A DNA stretch of 64,000 bases from Microcoleus vaginatus WJT46-NPBG5 (GTDB taxonomy: Bacteria > Cyanobacteriota > Cyanobacteriia > Cyanobacteriales > Oscillatoriaceae), in the NCBI GenBank assembly GCA_019359355.1, contig JAHHHM010000005.1, positions 248,001-312,000 on the forward strand, in the 5' to 3' direction. The position numbers and the translations under genes were made by a program. Below, in pieces: positions 45,816-56,659 of the stretch. Positions within the stretch are counted from its first letter, which is position 1, and the number at the start of each line of letters is the position of its first letter. Under the pieces are notes generated by a model. That model worked only from the letters and a program-made list of their open reading frames with translations, was not told the DNA's origin and did not search any database.

Positions 45816-48800
45816 TTAGATAACAGCAAAATCTGCTGCACTGAACAGAGTGGATGAGGTGCCATTGAGGGAGGTTAAAAGTTCATCCGTACTGGCGATT
45901 TTGATTAAAGTGGCATTGCTGCCGGCACTAATGGTGAGTTGGTCGAATGTTAATCCGCCCCCTAGCAGAAGGATATCTTGACCATCTTCAAAGTCGGTGA
46001 TGGTGTCAGCGCCTAAACCGGCACCCAAGATAAATTGATCACTGCCGGCACCCCCGGTGAGGATGTCGTTGCCAAAATCTCCCGTAAGGATGTCATTGCC
46101 GATGCCGCCGGTGAGGATGTCATTGTCTTTGCCACCATAAAGACTGTCATTGCCATCTCCACCATTGAGGGTATCCGCGCCGATGTTGCCATACATCGAG
46201 TCATCGCCGAAGTCGCCACTTAGCCAGTCGTTGCCGGTGTTGCCAATTAAGGTGTCGTTTTCTTGGCCACCGTAGAGGGTATCATCGCCCTCGCAACCGT
46301 CCATGAGGTCAGCACCAACGTTGCCATTTAATAAATCGTTACCTTCTCCACCACACAGGGTGTCATCTCCGATGTCGCCCAGAAGAAGATCATCGCCGGC
46401 TGCCCCTTTGACGATGTCGTTTTCTTTGCCACCGTAGAGGGTATCGTTGCCAATGCCGCCATCTAGCAAGTCATCGCCGGTGTTCCCAAACATCAGATCG
46501 TTGTCGTCACCGCCTAGCAGGATGTCGTTACCGATATCTCCGATCAGGATATCTTGACCAAAATTGCCGATAAGCGAGTCATTTTCTTTGCCGCCGTAGA
46601 GGGTATCAGCACCTAAGCCGCCATCAAGGTAGTCATCGCCTTGATTTCCGTACATCAAGTCGTTGCCATCCCCGCCCAGCAGGATGTCGTTGCCGATGTA
46701 GCCAATTAAAAGATCACTGCCACCCATGCCTTGAAGGGCTTCATTCGCGGTGCTTGCGATTAAGGTATCGTTGCCCTCGTCGCCTAAAAGCGTGCTGCCT
46801 GCGACGTTGGGGCTAACGTCGAGGTTGGGAGTGGGAAATTGATCGCAAAGGCAGCTTGTATCTTCAGAGGTTGGTGTTGGGGTAGGAATCGGCGTGGGTG
46901 TTGGCGCAGGAACCGGCGTTGGGGTTGGTGTTAGGTCAGTAGCAGTGCCGGCAATGGCGAAATTAAAGGGGTTTTCGTCGCTGTCGTTGGTGGTGAAGGA
47001 AATTTCACCGGCAGAAGTGCCGGCAACACTGGCATCGAGTTGAACCGAGAAAGTTGCTTGTCCTGCGGCTGCGACGGTTGCGGGAAGCGTTCCCACAACA
47101 GTAAAGCCGGTGGGCAATACCAGGTTGCTGAGAACCAGATCAGAGGTGCCGGTGTTGTTAATCGTGAAGGTTTTGCTGATGGCAGTCCCAACCGTTGTTG
47201 TGCCAAAGTCAAGGGCTGTTGTGCTGCCATCAACAATGTTGGTTGTTGCCTCTAAAACTGCAATTTCTGGGGCATTCCCGGAAAATTCAAAAGCCCCAAC
47301 ATCCACCACTGCAGTGCCGTTGTTATCTCCATCTTGAGGGCGCATTTGACCTCGCCCGTCGGTTGCCGCTGCGCCTGTGCCGGTGCCGGCATCTATGGCT
47401 GGGCTTCCAGCTAGCAAAGCATGGGTTAAAATGCCGCCGCCATTATCTTGCAGTGGGCCAAGTAAGGGATCGGCAATTGTAATGCTGGTTGTGACATTGA
47501 TATCACTCGCGTCATTAGGATTTTTGGGGGGAAATTGAATATTCCCGCCGGCATCAACTAATGGCTCACCCACGTGTTGTTTCACACCCCAAGGATTGCC
47601 GGCGGTGTTTTTGTCAAAAATTGAATTTTTGACGGTTGTGGTGAGATTTTTACCCCAAAATGCCCCACCCATAAAGCCGGCATAATTATTAGCAACCGTG
47701 CTGTTGATAATATTGGTGGTGCCACCGGAGTTATTAATCATCATGGCACCACCCAAGCCGCTAGTGCCATCTAATTCGTGGGCTTTATTACCAGAAAAGG
47801 TGGTGTTAATAATTTGTCCTGGTGAATTTTCACCCGTCCACAAACCACCGCCTTGAGTCAATGCCCAGTTGTTAGCAATGGTAGTGTTGCTAATCGTGTA
47901 TTCGGCATTGCCCATGCGAATACCACCGCCAAGGGCGTTGCCGGTGCCATTTTTAATCACCTGATTATTAATGATCGTGCTGCCATCAACAATAATTTTG
48001 TCTGGGGCATAACCAAACAAAAACATTGCCCCACCTTGACCGGCTCCTTTATTACCTTCAAACCGGCTATTGCGAATTGCAATCGTTCCACCCACTGCGT
48101 CATCTATTAAAGCACTGGCACCATCGGTATAAATTGCCCCACCAAATCCGCTGGTAACACTTCCAGAAGCGCCGGCTGTTGAGTCGTTATTGAGGAAGGT
48201 TGAATTTTCAACGGTTAATGCACCCAAAAGGCTGTTAATTGCGCCGCCATTAATGCCTTTATTATTCGTAAATTGGCTGCCTTGTACAGTGAGGCTGCCT
48301 TCACTTTTAGTAGCAATCGCACCGCCGCCTCGTTCTTGGTTGCCGGCTGTGCCATCATTGCCATCGAATGTACTGTTAATAACCGTTGTGTTGCCACGAA
48401 AGCCGGCAAAAATGCCGCCGCCAAACTGAGCAACGTTATTGTTAACTTGGCAATTTTCAACGGTTAAGATGGTGCTGGAGGCAGTTTTAATGCCTGCGCC
48501 GGCACCGGCTTCATCGATGCCGCTAACTTTGCCGTTGGCAATAATTAAATTCCGCATCGTGACATTAATGGCGGTATTGTCAGGCGCGGTTTGTAACTCA
48601 AAAACGCGGGTGGCATTATTACCACTAATGGTTACACCGGCTGCACTAGCGCCATCAATAATCAGGTTTTTATTGATGTTTAATTGACTGCTTAAGGTAA
48701 TCGTTTGACTAGCTAGGCTGGGGTCAAATACAATCGTATCGCCGGCTTGAGCCGTGGCGATTGCTTCTCTTAAGGAACCTGCGCCACTGTCTGCGTTATT

Positions 48801-49382
48801 TGTGACGGTGATCGTGGCTAAAACATCGCTATATGCTGTTAAGGTTTCCGCCGACAATGGGTTAACAGATTCAATGCTGCCGGTGGTAAATTCTAAGTTC
48901 CAGTTGCCGCCATTGGCATCATTGCCGGTTAAATCTGTGGAGGCAGCAATATCTGCGCCAGTGAGTTGGCTGAGTTGGGAAATAAACGCTGAACCTGTGC
49001 CGGCGGCAACATCGCAGCCATAAAATTTGATATCTGCGTTGTCACTCAGTGCTTCTTTCCACTGTTGCAACTGGCTTTGATAGGTTTCTAGGGTGTTTGA
49101 ATTGAGGCTGCTATTTCCTAGATAAACATTTCCTGAACTTCCGTGAGAAAAGATATGAATCGCGTCGATTGACCCGTAAATATCCGCGTATTTTTGGATT
49201 TCGGTAGTGATTTGCTCGATTCCATCACTATCCTGTTTCAGGGTAACTACCTTCATCCCATCGGATACGCCGGCTGCTAGCAATTGGCTATCACTCACGC
49301 TTTCATCAATGAATACTAGCGAACGCGGCTGGGAATTTTGAGCGTCAAAATTTGGATGGATTGAAGCAATATGAGCGGTCAT
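45816..49382 (-). CDS. Large DUF4347/beta-helix/RTX surface or secreted protein
   Basis: A 1,188-residue protein. Residues 20-190 are a DUF4347 domain ([41 protein letters not shown]). Residues 195-695 are a right-handed beta-helix of many short Asn/Gly-rich turns ([30 protein letters not shown]). Residues 697-816 form a choice-of-anchor/ASH-like beta domain ([17 protein letters not shown]), then a Thr-Pro linker (817-850) and RTX calcium-binding nonapeptides GGxGxDxLx (865-1130), ending in a type I secretion-like tail. Ca2+ binding and secretion are inferred from the RTX array; cell-surface adhesion is likely. There is no N-terminal signal peptide. Confidence 0.88.
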   Translation of the reverse strand: MTAHIASIHPNFDAQNSQPRSLVFIDESVSDSQLLAAGVSDGMKVVTLKQDSDGIEQITTEIQKYADIYGSIDAIHIFSHGSSGNVYLGNSSLNSNTLETYQSQLQQWKEALSDNADIKFYGCDVAAGTGSAFISQLSQLTGADIAASTDLTGNDANGGNWNLEFTTGSIESVNPLSAETLTAYSDVLATITVTNNADSGAGSLREAIATAQAGDTIVFDPSLASQTITLSSQLNINKNLIIDGASAAGVTISGNNATRVFELQTAPDNTAINVTMRNLIIANGKVSGIDEAGAGAGIKTASSTILTVENCQVNNNVAQFGGGIFAGFRGNTTVINSTFDGNDGTAGNQERGGGAIATKSEGSLTVQGSQFTNNKGINGGAINSLLGALTVENSTFLNNDSTAGASGSVTSGFGGAIYTDGASALIDDAVGGTIAIRNSRFEGNKGAGQGGAMFLFGYAPDKIIVDGSTIINNQVIKNGTGNALGGGIRMGNAEYTISNTTIANNWALTQGGGLWTGENSPGQIINTTFSGNKAHELDGTSGLGGAMMINNSGGTTNIINSTVANNYAGFMGGAFWGKNLTTTVKNSIFDKNTAGNPWGVKQHVGEPLVDAGGNIQFPPKNPNDASDINVTTSITIADPLLGPLQDNGGGILTHALLAGSPAIDAGTGTGAAATDGRGQMRPQDGDNNGTAVVDVGAFEFSGNAPEIAVLEATTNIVDGSTTALDFGTTTVGTAISKTFTINNTGTSDLVLSNLVLPTGFTVVGTLPATVAAAGQATFSVQLDASVAGTSAGEISFTTNDSDENPFNFAIAGTATDLTPTPTPVPAPTPTPIPTPTPTSEDTSCLCDQFPTPNLDVSPNVAGSTLLGDEGNDTLIASTANEALQGMGGSDLLIGYIGNDILLGGDGNDLMYGNQGDDYLDGGLGADTLYGGKENDSLIGNFGQDILIGDIGNDILLGGDDNDLMFGNTGDDLLDGGIGNDTLYGGKENDIVKGAAGDDLLLGDIGDDTLCGGEGNDLLNGNVGADLMDGCEGDDTLYGGQENDTLIGNTGNDWLSGDFGDDSMYGNIGADTLNGGDGNDSLYGGKDNDILTGGIGNDILTGDFGNDILTGGAGSDQFILGAGLGADTITDFEDGQDILLLGGGLTFDQLTISAGSNATLIKIASTDELLTSLNGTSSTLFSAADFAVI

Positions 49383-49689
49383 TGTGAGTCTTCCAGAATA
49401 ATGTTTGCTGGTAGATAAAACCCAGACGTACTGCGTGCGGTTTCTGGCTAAACAAGTTAAGTTACTTAGAACTTAGATAACTTGCCGGCTGCTGCACCTA
49501 CACCCAAACGCAAATACAGCTTAAAATCCTGTTTTTTAGGACTCTTGATGCGTTGAAAGATGGGATGAAACTTTAGAAATAGATTTACTAAGTTCAATCC
49601 CTCCATCGCTTTTTAAAGAAAGGTTCTAGATAAAGAACCTAGCCTGCTTTAAAAAACTTCATATTTCACCTTTCAGAGTTTCATTCAGA

Positions 49690-49842
49690 TATCAGGACAG
49701 TTGAGATTTAAATATTTTTTTATCAAGTGATAGGTTTTCAGGATGAATTCAGCTCAGTTTTAGCAATTAAATTCCTAAAGCTAGACAAGGAATTTAACGC
49801 CGCAGCAAAGCCGGCAGGGAAGCAAATCGTCCTGCTTTTTTT
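49690..49842 (+). ncRNA. Candidate structured small RNA with intrinsic terminator
   Basis: Two hairpins in a row on the plus strand: AAATTCCT (49769-49776) with AGGAATTT (49788-49795), then GCAGG (49814-49818) with CCTGC (49831-49835) and seven T's (49836-49842). No plus-strand open frame precedes the terminator, and the next plus-strand gene is 1.3 kb away. The 5' end is unknown. Predicted only. Confidence 0.35.
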
Positions 49843-50350
49843 ACGCCACACTAACAACTGAGAAAAGATTGTTTTGCGGCAATGAATAGTGCAAAAACCC
49901 TAAAAAATATGACCCAAGAAAGTCCTTTGTCACCCCAAAACTTTACGCTTCGCTGCTAAGCTGAGAGCGCTTTTCTAATTCCCATACAGTAATTGCCGAA
50001 CTCTTTCCCGAAGAGTTTTTAACCCGGCAAATTCAACTGTTGTCGCTAAAACCCTTGATGGCTTTCCAACCCATTTATCTCAGTAGATTCCCGCAATGCG
50101 TATAGTAGATGCCTTGCATATATTTGTAGAGTAGATGCAGGCAGAGTATGCGCCTGGGTAGATACAAAGCCTGATGAAAAATTTGCTCAACAGGAATTTC
50201 AGCTACCTTATTATCTTACCTTTATAAGACCTGATTTCGGGAGAATTGGGCATCCGCAATATTACTGAATTTTCTAACAAATTGCTAGAAATCTTTCTGT
50301 AAACTTGCGAGATTTAACCGTTTTATCCCAGTCTGAGAGAAAATTTACCT

Positions 50351-50402
50351 AAAAAAAGGGGGGTTCCACTTTAAGAACTGACCCCACCCTCGTGTTCTTA
50401 AG
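50351..50402 (-). terminator. Terminator of the acetyltransferase gene
   Basis: On the minus strand, GTTCTTAA (50394-50401) can pair with TTAAGAAC (50371-50378), and GGGGT pairs with ACCCC further down, followed by a T-run (plus-strand AAAAAAA at 50351-50357). Confidence 0.55.
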
Positions 50403-50410
50403 TACCCCAT

Positions 50411-50971
50411 TTAAGGTAAGTGTCGAATTATTCTGCAGGGGTTGCCGGCAGCTATCACGTTTTCAGGAATATCTTTGACAACCACACTGCCGGCTCCAAT
50501 GGTGGTATTATCCCCAATTGTTACTCCTGGACAAATAATAACACCGCCTCCAATCCACACATTACTGCCAATTTTGACCGGGGCACTTAATTCTTTCCCA
50601 GATAGACGAATTTCGGGTTGTGTTGGATGAGAAGCTGTGTAAATTTGAACGGAAGGACCACATAAAACATTATCACCAATCTCAACTCGATTGCAGTCAA
50701 GAATTACGCATCCGAAGTTCATGTAAAATTTGCTGCCGGCATAAATATTACTGCCATAATCGCAATAAAAAGGCGGCTCGATTTCAATATCAGCCCCGAC
50801 TTGAGCAAATAATTCTTGGAGAATTTGCGTTCGATTTGCCGTTTCTTCTTCTGTTGTCGTGTTATACATCCGCAGCAAGCGACGCGCTTGTTTACGTTCA
50901 GCGACTAATTCAGCATCGGAAGCTAAGTAAAGTTCGCTAGCTAGCATTTTTTGTTTTTCTGTTTTTTCCAC
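50411..50971 (-). CDS. Sugar O-acetyltransferase (maltose/NodL type)
   Basis: A 186-residue hexapeptide acetyltransferase. The N-terminal helical part (MLASELYLASDAELVAERKQ) matches Maa, and the left-handed beta-helix contains FYCDYGSNIYAGSKFYMNFG, VYTASHP-like QIYTASHPTQPEIRL and VWIGGGVIICPGVTIGDNTT, the acetyl-CoA-binding part. The catalytic His is in TASHPTQP. It acetylates a sugar such as maltose, glucose or a galactoside. ATG at 50971. Confidence 0.93.
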   Translation of the reverse strand: MEKTEKQKMLASELYLASDAELVAERKQARRLLRMYNTTTEEETANRTQILQELFAQVGADIEIEPPFYCDYGSNIYAGSKFYMNFGCVILDCNRVEIGDNVLCGPSVQIYTASHPTQPEIRLSGKELSAPVKIGSNVWIGGGVIICPGVTIGDNTTIGAGSVVVKDIPENVIAAGNPCRIIRHLP

Positions 50972-51244
50972 AATTCTGAATCCTTTTCTGATAGGACATT
51001 TTTATGGGCTTAAGGTTAACAGGATAAACGCTGTCTTGTTAAATCTCACTTTAATATAAAATGCCCGTTACAAAAACTGTAACCATTTAGAAATGAGGTT
51101 GAACAGATGCGAAAGTAGAAAGCACATTATCTTAAGTCTTCTTTAAGTCTTTTAAGGGGCATTGGTTTTTGCAGCTAGCGTATGTGCTTGCCGGCGACAC
51201 CGAACGCCCATTTGACGATTGCTCAAGCTAGGAGGTTACAACTG

Positions 51245-53614
51245 ATGCCCATTACTGCAAAAGATCGCTTAGGCGGCTTATACGTCGAATCCCCGGCTGG
51301 CGAGAAGCTGGTTTTCCCTTTAAAACATACCGAAGTGCTGGCAAAAATTGCCGGCAATCTATCACGGGTTGAAGTCACACAAAGCTTTGAAAATCCCTTC
51401 ACCAACCCATTAGAAGCAATTTATGTTTTTCCATTACCGGATGAAGCGGCGGTGGATGACATGGAAATTAAAATTGGCGAACGAATCATTAAAGGCAGCA
51501 TTAAAAAACGCGAAGAAGCCAAACAAATTTACGAAGCAGCAAAGCGGCAAGGACGAACTGCCGGCCTTTTAGAACAAGAACGGGATAATATATTTACCCA
51601 ATCTTTGGCTAATATCAAGCCTGGGGAACAAATTGATGTCACCATTCGCTACACAGAAAGCCTTAAATTTGAGGGGGGTGATTACGAATTTGTCTTCCCA
51701 ATGGTGGTAGGGCCGCGTTATATTCCGGGAACGCCTATTGATGGCAGTGGAGATACCGATCAAGTGCCGGATGCCTCGCGAATTAATCCGCCATTTATAC
51801 CGCCAGAAATGCGCTCTCGTCATGATATTGCGGTCACTGTTGAAATCGCTACCGGCTTGCCGATTTCTGATGTGCGTTCGCCTTCTCACCAATTACACAT
51901 TGAACATGAAGGTCAAATTGTGCGGGTGAAATTGGGCGGTGAAGATACGATTCCCAATAAAGATTTGATTCTGCGTTATCGGGTTGCCGGCAATACAACT
52001 GAAGCAACGGTTTTAACGCACGCAGATGAACGGGGCGCTCATTTTGCCCTTTATTTCATCCCGGCTTTGCAATACAAAACTGATGAGATTGTTGCCAAAG
52101 ATGTTGTATTCCTGATGGATACATCCGGTTCTCAAGCCGGCCCTCCAATTTTGCAATCTCAGGAATTGATGCGCCGATTTATCAATGGGTTAAATCCTGA
52201 CGATACTTTTACAATCATTGACTTTTCTGATACCACCCAGCAACTTTCTGCTTACCCATTACCCAATACTGCCCAAAACCGGAAGAAGGCTATTAACTAC
52301 ATCTATCAGGTGAGTGCGAATGGCGGTACTGAATTACTGAATGGGATTGAAGCGGTGATGAATTTCCCCCCTGCGCCGGCAGGACGTTTACGAAGTATTG
52401 TGCTGCTCACAGATGGCTACATTGGCAACGATAATGAAATCTTAGCTGAAGTGCAGCGAAATCTCAAACTAGGCAATCGACTTTATAGTTTTGGGGTCGG
52501 TAGTTCTGTGAACCGATTCTTACTTAATCGGATTGCAGAAATTGGGCGAGGAACGTGCCAAGTTGTGCGTCACGATGAACCCACTGAGGAAGTTGCCGAG
52601 AAGTTTTTCCGTCAGATTAATAATCCGGTGCTGACGAATATTCAAGTTCACTGGGAAGGCAACGGACAGCCGGAAATTTATCCCTCAATTGCCCCAGATT
52701 TGTTTGCGGAACAGCCTTTAGTTTTGTTTGGCCGGCACGAAAACCGCACGGCTGGGGAACTACACATCACCGGCATGACAGCAGGCGGTAAGCCCTTTGA
52801 GAAGCGTTTCAGCCTCAATTTTGAGGATGCCGGCAATCCAGCAATTGCTCAACTTTGGGGACGCCAGCGGATTAAGGATTTAATGAATCAAATGCTTGCC
52901 GGCGAAAAGAAATCTTTAGTAGAAGCGTTAACAGATACGGCATTGACTTATCAGTTACTCTCGAAATACACGGCATTTATTGCAGTTAGTGAAGATGTGC
53001 GGGTCGATCCGCAAGGCAAGCGAATTTCAATGGCAGTGCCGGTGGAAATGCCAGAAGGCGTTAGCTATGAAACAACAGTGAGTGCCGGCAATGCTAATTT
53101 TGCACAAAATCAATTGCTTAATACCCCTTTGGCGATTGAAGGTGCTAGTTCAACACAAGGACCCGAAGCGCCTGAATTTGGATGTCTTGAAGGGTTTTTT
53201 CCGCCGCCACCACGATCCCCTCAAGTGCGACAGGCAAAAGCTAAGCCTGCTGGGGTTCAAGGTTTCTCTAGCAGAAATACACCACAAGTTCCCAGCACAA
53301 GCGCTCAAGCTTCTGTACCCCCTGAACTCCCTTCTTGCTTAGAAATTATCAGTGTTACCGGCTTGGATGAAGCTGCCACAAATGCCCTAAAACAACACCT
53401 GAAAAGGGTTAAACTACCTGCCGGTTTCAGTGGCGAGATAGTGTTAGAGTTTCCTGTGCAAAATGGTCGCGTGGGGCAAATTATTTTGGATGATCAAGCT
53501 TCAACCTTGGACGAGGCAACTGTTGTAGATCCCATTAAGCGATCATTGCTGATTTGGAAAGTGCCCCAAGGGGTTGCCAGCATTGTTCGTATAACCTTAC
53601 GGATTAACTCATAG
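51245..53614 (+). CDS. VIT and von Willebrand factor A domain protein
   Basis: A 789-residue protein (ATG at 51245 behind TAGGAGGTTACAACTG; the ATG at 51182 is less likely). The N-terminal VIT domain (about 1-130: VSQSF-like VTQSFENPFTNPLEAIYVF) is followed by a vWA domain (about 285-460) with the MIDAS motif FLMDTSGSQAG and TDGYIGN. The C-terminal part includes a basic Pro-rich linker and a terminal beta domain (about 710-789). This architecture resembles inter-alpha-trypsin-inhibitor heavy chains. The role is unknown; it is probably surface-exposed or periplasmic although no signal peptide is present at the chosen start. Its stop overlaps the next gene's tail by 11 bp. Confidence 0.9.
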   Translation: MPITAKDRLGGLYVESPAGEKLVFPLKHTEVLAKIAGNLSRVEVTQSFENPFTNPLEAIYVFPLPDEAAVDDMEIKIGERIIKGSIKKREEAKQIYEAAKRQGRTAGLLEQERDNIFTQSLANIKPGEQIDVTIRYTESLKFEGGDYEFVFPMVVGPRYIPGTPIDGSGDTDQVPDASRINPPFIPPEMRSRHDIAVTVEIATGLPISDVRSPSHQLHIEHEGQIVRVKLGGEDTIPNKDLILRYRVAGNTTEATVLTHADERGAHFALYFIPALQYKTDEIVAKDVVFLMDTSGSQAGPPILQSQELMRRFINGLNPDDTFTIIDFSDTTQQLSAYPLPNTAQNRKKAINYIYQVSANGGTELLNGIEAVMNFPPAPAGRLRSIVLLTDGYIGNDNEILAEVQRNLKLGNRLYSFGVGSSVNRFLLNRIAEIGRGTCQVVRHDEPTEEVAEKFFRQINNPVLTNIQVHWEGNGQPEIYPSIAPDLFAEQPLVLFGRHENRTAGELHITGMTAGGKPFEKRFSLNFEDAGNPAIAQLWGRQRIKDLMNQMLAGEKKSLVEALTDTALTYQLLSKYTAFIAVSEDVRVDPQGKRISMAVPVEMPEGVSYETTVSAGNANFAQNQLLNTPLAIEGASSTQGPEAPEFGCLEGFFPPPPRSPQVRQAKAKPAGVQGFSSRNTPQVPSTSAQASVPPELPSCLEIISVTGLDEAATNALKQHLKRVKLPAGFSGEIVLEFPVQNGRVGQIILDDQASTLDEATVVDPIKRSLLIWKVPQGVASIVRITLRINS

Positions 53615-54290
53615 CCGGTAAGGGCGACTCTTGCAGTCGCCCTATTTCCGCTTCTGGCAAAGGCGGACGCAAGCACAAATAAATTAATGGGCCAATTAGA
53701 GGAACTAGCGCCACTGCCCAAAAAATTCGGGCATCTTTAAGACCTCGACGTGCCATGTCATCATCAAATAATGAGGTGATGGGAAATATGAGGCACATCA
53801 GGGAAAAATCAAGGCTGATCAGGTGAACAAAAGCCCGCGTTTGGAATTGTTGAACGTAATCGCCCCAATTGCCGGCAATAAACGCGTAGGCAAATAAGCC
53901 AAGTGTCGTTAAAAGCAGCGCAATGCCGGTGGAACGTTTATCTAAGCTTCTTAGTAATTGATTCTTTTTTCCATCGAATTCTTGATTCGATTCTCGCAAA
54001 AGTAAGTAGGGCGTCAAGCCAATGATACCCATTCCGTTCGACCCAATCCAAGCCGGCCAAGCTCGGATTTTTTGCATTTTGCCATCAGCAAACATCAGGC
54101 AAGCAAAAATCATGGGCCAGACGCCCATGAACCAAAATATAGATACAATAATTGCGTTAACATCGGCCAACTGAAACGTTAATAGCTTTTGAACGAGAGG
54201 CCATGTATCAGGCTGATCAAGCGGAGCCAGACTTATGGTATAGCTAGTAAATGCTATCCAGATCAAGAATAAAATAATTTTTCTCGCCAT
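53604..54290 (-). CDS. Polytopic membrane protein, paralogue A
   Basis: A 228-residue integral membrane protein with about five or six helices (opens with IILFLIWIAFTSYTISL, ends with ALVPLIGPLIYLCLRPPLP). The family name is not known to me. It is a tandem paralogue of the gene at 54400-55080: shared words are IMGVWPM/FMGVWPM, LISLDFSLMCLIFP versus VMSLDFCLLCLLFP, and FWAVALVPLIGPLIYLCLR versus FWAVALIPLFGPLIYLCLR. A charge-rich loop (FDGKKNQLLRSLDKRS) lies in the middle. Confidence 0.75.
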   Translation of the reverse strand: MARKIILFLIWIAFTSYTISLAPLDQPDTWPLVQKLLTFQLADVNAIIVSIFWFMGVWPMIFACLMFADGKMQKIRAWPAWIGSNGMGIIGLTPYLLLRESNQEFDGKKNQLLRSLDKRSTGIALLLTTLGLFAYAFIAGNWGDYVQQFQTRAFVHLISLDFSLMCLIFPITSLFDDDMARRGLKDARIFWAVALVPLIGPLIYLCLRPPLPEAEIGRLQESPLPAMS

Positions 54291-54399
54291 GATCTTGACC
54301 CAAAAATTGCTGCGTTTCTCTGTTAAGTTTAAAGAAAAGACCGAGTTGGCAGCATCTATCTTGGGTCAAGTTTTATCTGAGAAACGCTGAAATAATTGT

Positions 54400-55080
54400 T
54401 TAGTGAGTGGTGCTAGTTATCGCTGCTTGGGGAGATTGCGGATTTGTTACCGGCAAAGGTGTTCGCAGACACAAATAAATAAGGGGGCCAAATAAAGGAA
54501 TCAGCGCCACTGCCCAAAAAAGTAGGGGATTTTTTAGATTTCTTCTTGCCATGTCATCTCCCAGCAAGGCAGGAAATAAAAGACACAGCAGGCAAAAATC
54601 TAAACTCATGACATGAATAAATCTGCTGGTTTGCCACTGTTGGATAAAATCACTCCAATTGCCAGTGAACACACCATAAGCAACAAGGCCGGCAGTTGCT
54701 AACGTTAAGAAAATGCCGGTAATTCGGGAGTCTAAAAGCTTGAGAAATGCGTTTTTTTCTCCTGAAAAGTTGGGGTTGGCTTCGCGTAAGGCTAAATAAG
54801 GCAACAAACTAAAAGCACCTACACCGAAAGATAGGGCAGCAAATGGCCAAGCCGGCACTTTTTGACCTCTGCCATCAAAAAACAGCAAGCAGCTATAAAT
54901 CATCGGCCAAACACCCATGATGTAAAACAGCGCCACAATCAGGGGGTTAATGCCTTCTAAGTTACCAAGCGAAAGATTTTTAATCAGTTCAAATGTGCCT
55001 GGTTGGGTGGGTGGTGCGAGGAAAGACGCATAAGTTATCATCGCAATCCACAGCAATCCAAATCCAATTTTTCTAACCAT
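54400..55080 (-). CDS. Polytopic membrane protein, paralogue B
   Basis: A 226-residue membrane protein, the tandem copy of the gene just downstream (see paralogue A). It keeps the helices FWAVALIPLFGPLIYLCLR and YIMGVWPMIYSCLLFFDG. The two genes are separated by about 109 bp and face the same way, so they probably arose by local duplication. The function is unknown. Confidence 0.75.
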   Translation of the reverse strand: MVRKIGFGLLWIAMITYASFLAPPTQPGTFELIKNLSLGNLEGINPLIVALFYIMGVWPMIYSCLLFFDGRGQKVPAWPFAALSFGVGAFSLLPYLALREANPNFSGEKNAFLKLLDSRITGIFLTLATAGLVAYGVFTGNWSDFIQQWQTSRFIHVMSLDFCLLCLLFPALLGDDMARRNLKNPLLFWAVALIPLFGPLIYLCLRTPLPVTNPQSPQAAITSTTH

Positions 55081-55128
55081 GATTTGACCTTTTAATTAAT
55101 GCAGATTTGAATATTTTAATAAAAATTT

Positions 55129-55160
55129 TTAACCACAGATGGGCACAGATTAACACAGAT
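55129..55160. repeat. Copy of the dispersed ACCACAGATG repeat
   Basis: Reads TTAACCACAGATGGGCACAG followed by ATTAACACAGAT. It matches the repeat at 377-410 and the in-frame copy in the chelatase gene at 59496-59525. It lies upstream of paralogue B on the minus strand. Confidence 0.85.
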
Positions 55161-55279
55161 AAATTTAAGGGTTAATCGCCGGTGGTTGGGATTTTTGCTA
55201 GATACTTTTGTTTCTATCGTTAAAGGGGTTGCCGGCTGCCAAACAACCGGCAAAGTGGAAGTGATTTCGATAAACCGGC

Positions 55280-56368
55280 TTAAGCCGGCTGAGTTAAGGC
55301 ATCTGAGAGATAATCAGCGGCAGCTTCTACCATTGCGATCGCATTCTCATATACCATTCGGGTTGGCCCTAAAACGCCGACACTGCCCACCGGCACTGAA
55401 CCCCGGCGGTAAGTGGAGGAAATTAGGGTACAGCCGCGAATTGATTCTAAGGGATTTTCTGCGCCAATCCGCACATTTACCCGCTTGCCGGTGGTTTCAG
55501 AGGCGGATGATTCAAAAATCAGTGGCCACAATTGTTCCTGTTCTTCTTCCAGCAGCTGCATCAATGTCTGGATTTGGGTTAACTCAGAAAACTCTGGCTG
55601 ACGCAACACTTCTGCCACACCGCTAATTAGAATCCGGGTAAAGGTTGGAGTTTGCCGGCGGCGGGTTAAATCTGCCAACAAGGAGGTTAAAAAATCGGCA
55701 TAGCGTTGGAATTGCCGGTCTAATTCGCTCAAATCAAGCTGCGACAGTTCCGTTAGGGGACGTTCCCGCAACTGACTGTTTAAGAAGTTTGACAGAATTT
55801 GCAGTTCGCGTTCAATCGGTTCTGGATCGAGTGGTTCGTCGTCTGCCGGCATCGGGAGTTCCATTAACGCTGAGTGCGTTTCGTAAGCATCCGTCACCAC
55901 AATTAGCATCACCCGTTTTGGATCAACCATCACCAGCTGGAGATGTCGCAGCCGGCTGGTACTCGTTTGGGGCATGGTGACGAGGGTAATGTATCCAGTG
56001 AGAGTAGACAGCAGTTGCGCCGCCCCACGCAGCAAGGCTTCTAAACTTCTATCTTCCCCATTCAGCCGGACGCTGAGTAAGTGTTCCACATTGCGTGTCA
56101 GCGCCTCGGAAGGCTTGATTAGCTGGTCAACATAAATGCGGTAGCCAGAGTCAGAGGGCACCCGACCGGCAGAGGTGTGCGGTTGATACAGTAAACCGGC
56201 TTTTTCTAAGTAGCCTAAGCAAGAGCGAATCGTTGCTGGGCTGACGCTGAGATTATACTCATCGACCAATGCTTTTGATCCAACCGGCTCTGCAGTTGCA
56301 ATGTAATGCCGTACTGTCGCCCAAAGTATATGTTGTTGTCGATCTGTCAGATTCACTTGCACACACAT
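55280..56368 (-). CDS. hrcA: Heat-inducible transcription repressor HrcA
   Basis: A 362-residue repressor of groE/dnaK-type operons via CIRCE elements. The N-terminal winged helix reads [19 protein letters not shown] and [20 protein letters not shown], the usual HrcA recognition region, followed by [20 protein letters not shown] and the C-terminal [37 protein letters not shown] block, which is the conserved inducer-binding domain. ATG at 56368. No CIRCE element was found in this window. A rhodanese gene lies upstream on the same strand. Confidence 0.95.
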   Translation of the reverse strand: MCVQVNLTDRQQHILWATVRHYIATAEPVGSKALVDEYNLSVSPATIRSCLGYLEKAGLLYQPHTSAGRVPSDSGYRIYVDQLIKPSEALTRNVEHLLSVRLNGEDRSLEALLRGAAQLLSTLTGYITLVTMPQTSTSRLRHLQLVMVDPKRVMLIVVTDAYETHSALMELPMPADDEPLDPEPIERELQILSNFLNSQLRERPLTELSQLDLSELDRQFQRYADFLTSLLADLTRRRQTPTFTRILISGVAEVLRQPEFSELTQIQTLMQLLEEEQEQLWPLIFESSASETTGKRVNVRIGAENPLESIRGCTLISSTYRRGSVPVGSVGVLGPTRMVYENAIAMVEAAADYLSDALTQPA

Positions 56369-56659
56369 TTCCGCAGATGGCGAATTTAATTAGGGGTTAA
56401 AAAAAAATTTGCAATGATTGATTTAAATGATACTTAAGGAAGCCTGCAATCAGCCAGATATCTTTCCCGGTAGGGCGATTGGCGGCTGGGTTCGTTTACC
56501 CGCATTTGCTACCTTTAACCCGATGGACTTATTCAGCTCAGCAGGGGTGAGTGAATCAGCGTGAGTGGATTTAAGATAACAGATATTAGAGGGTTGCACT
56601 CAGCTGCTTGCTAAAGAGATAGCAAACGCAGCCAAGTGCCGGTGTCCGAACTGCGTCAA

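Larger units (their letters stand above)
49383..50410. other. Long stretch without a protein gene (1,028 bp)
   Basis: No convincing open frame on either strand. It holds a hairpin plus terminator at 49769-49842 (see the ncRNA entry) and repeated TAGATGC words around 50103-50150. Presumably it also contains the promoter of the large minus-strand surface protein. Confidence 0.65.
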
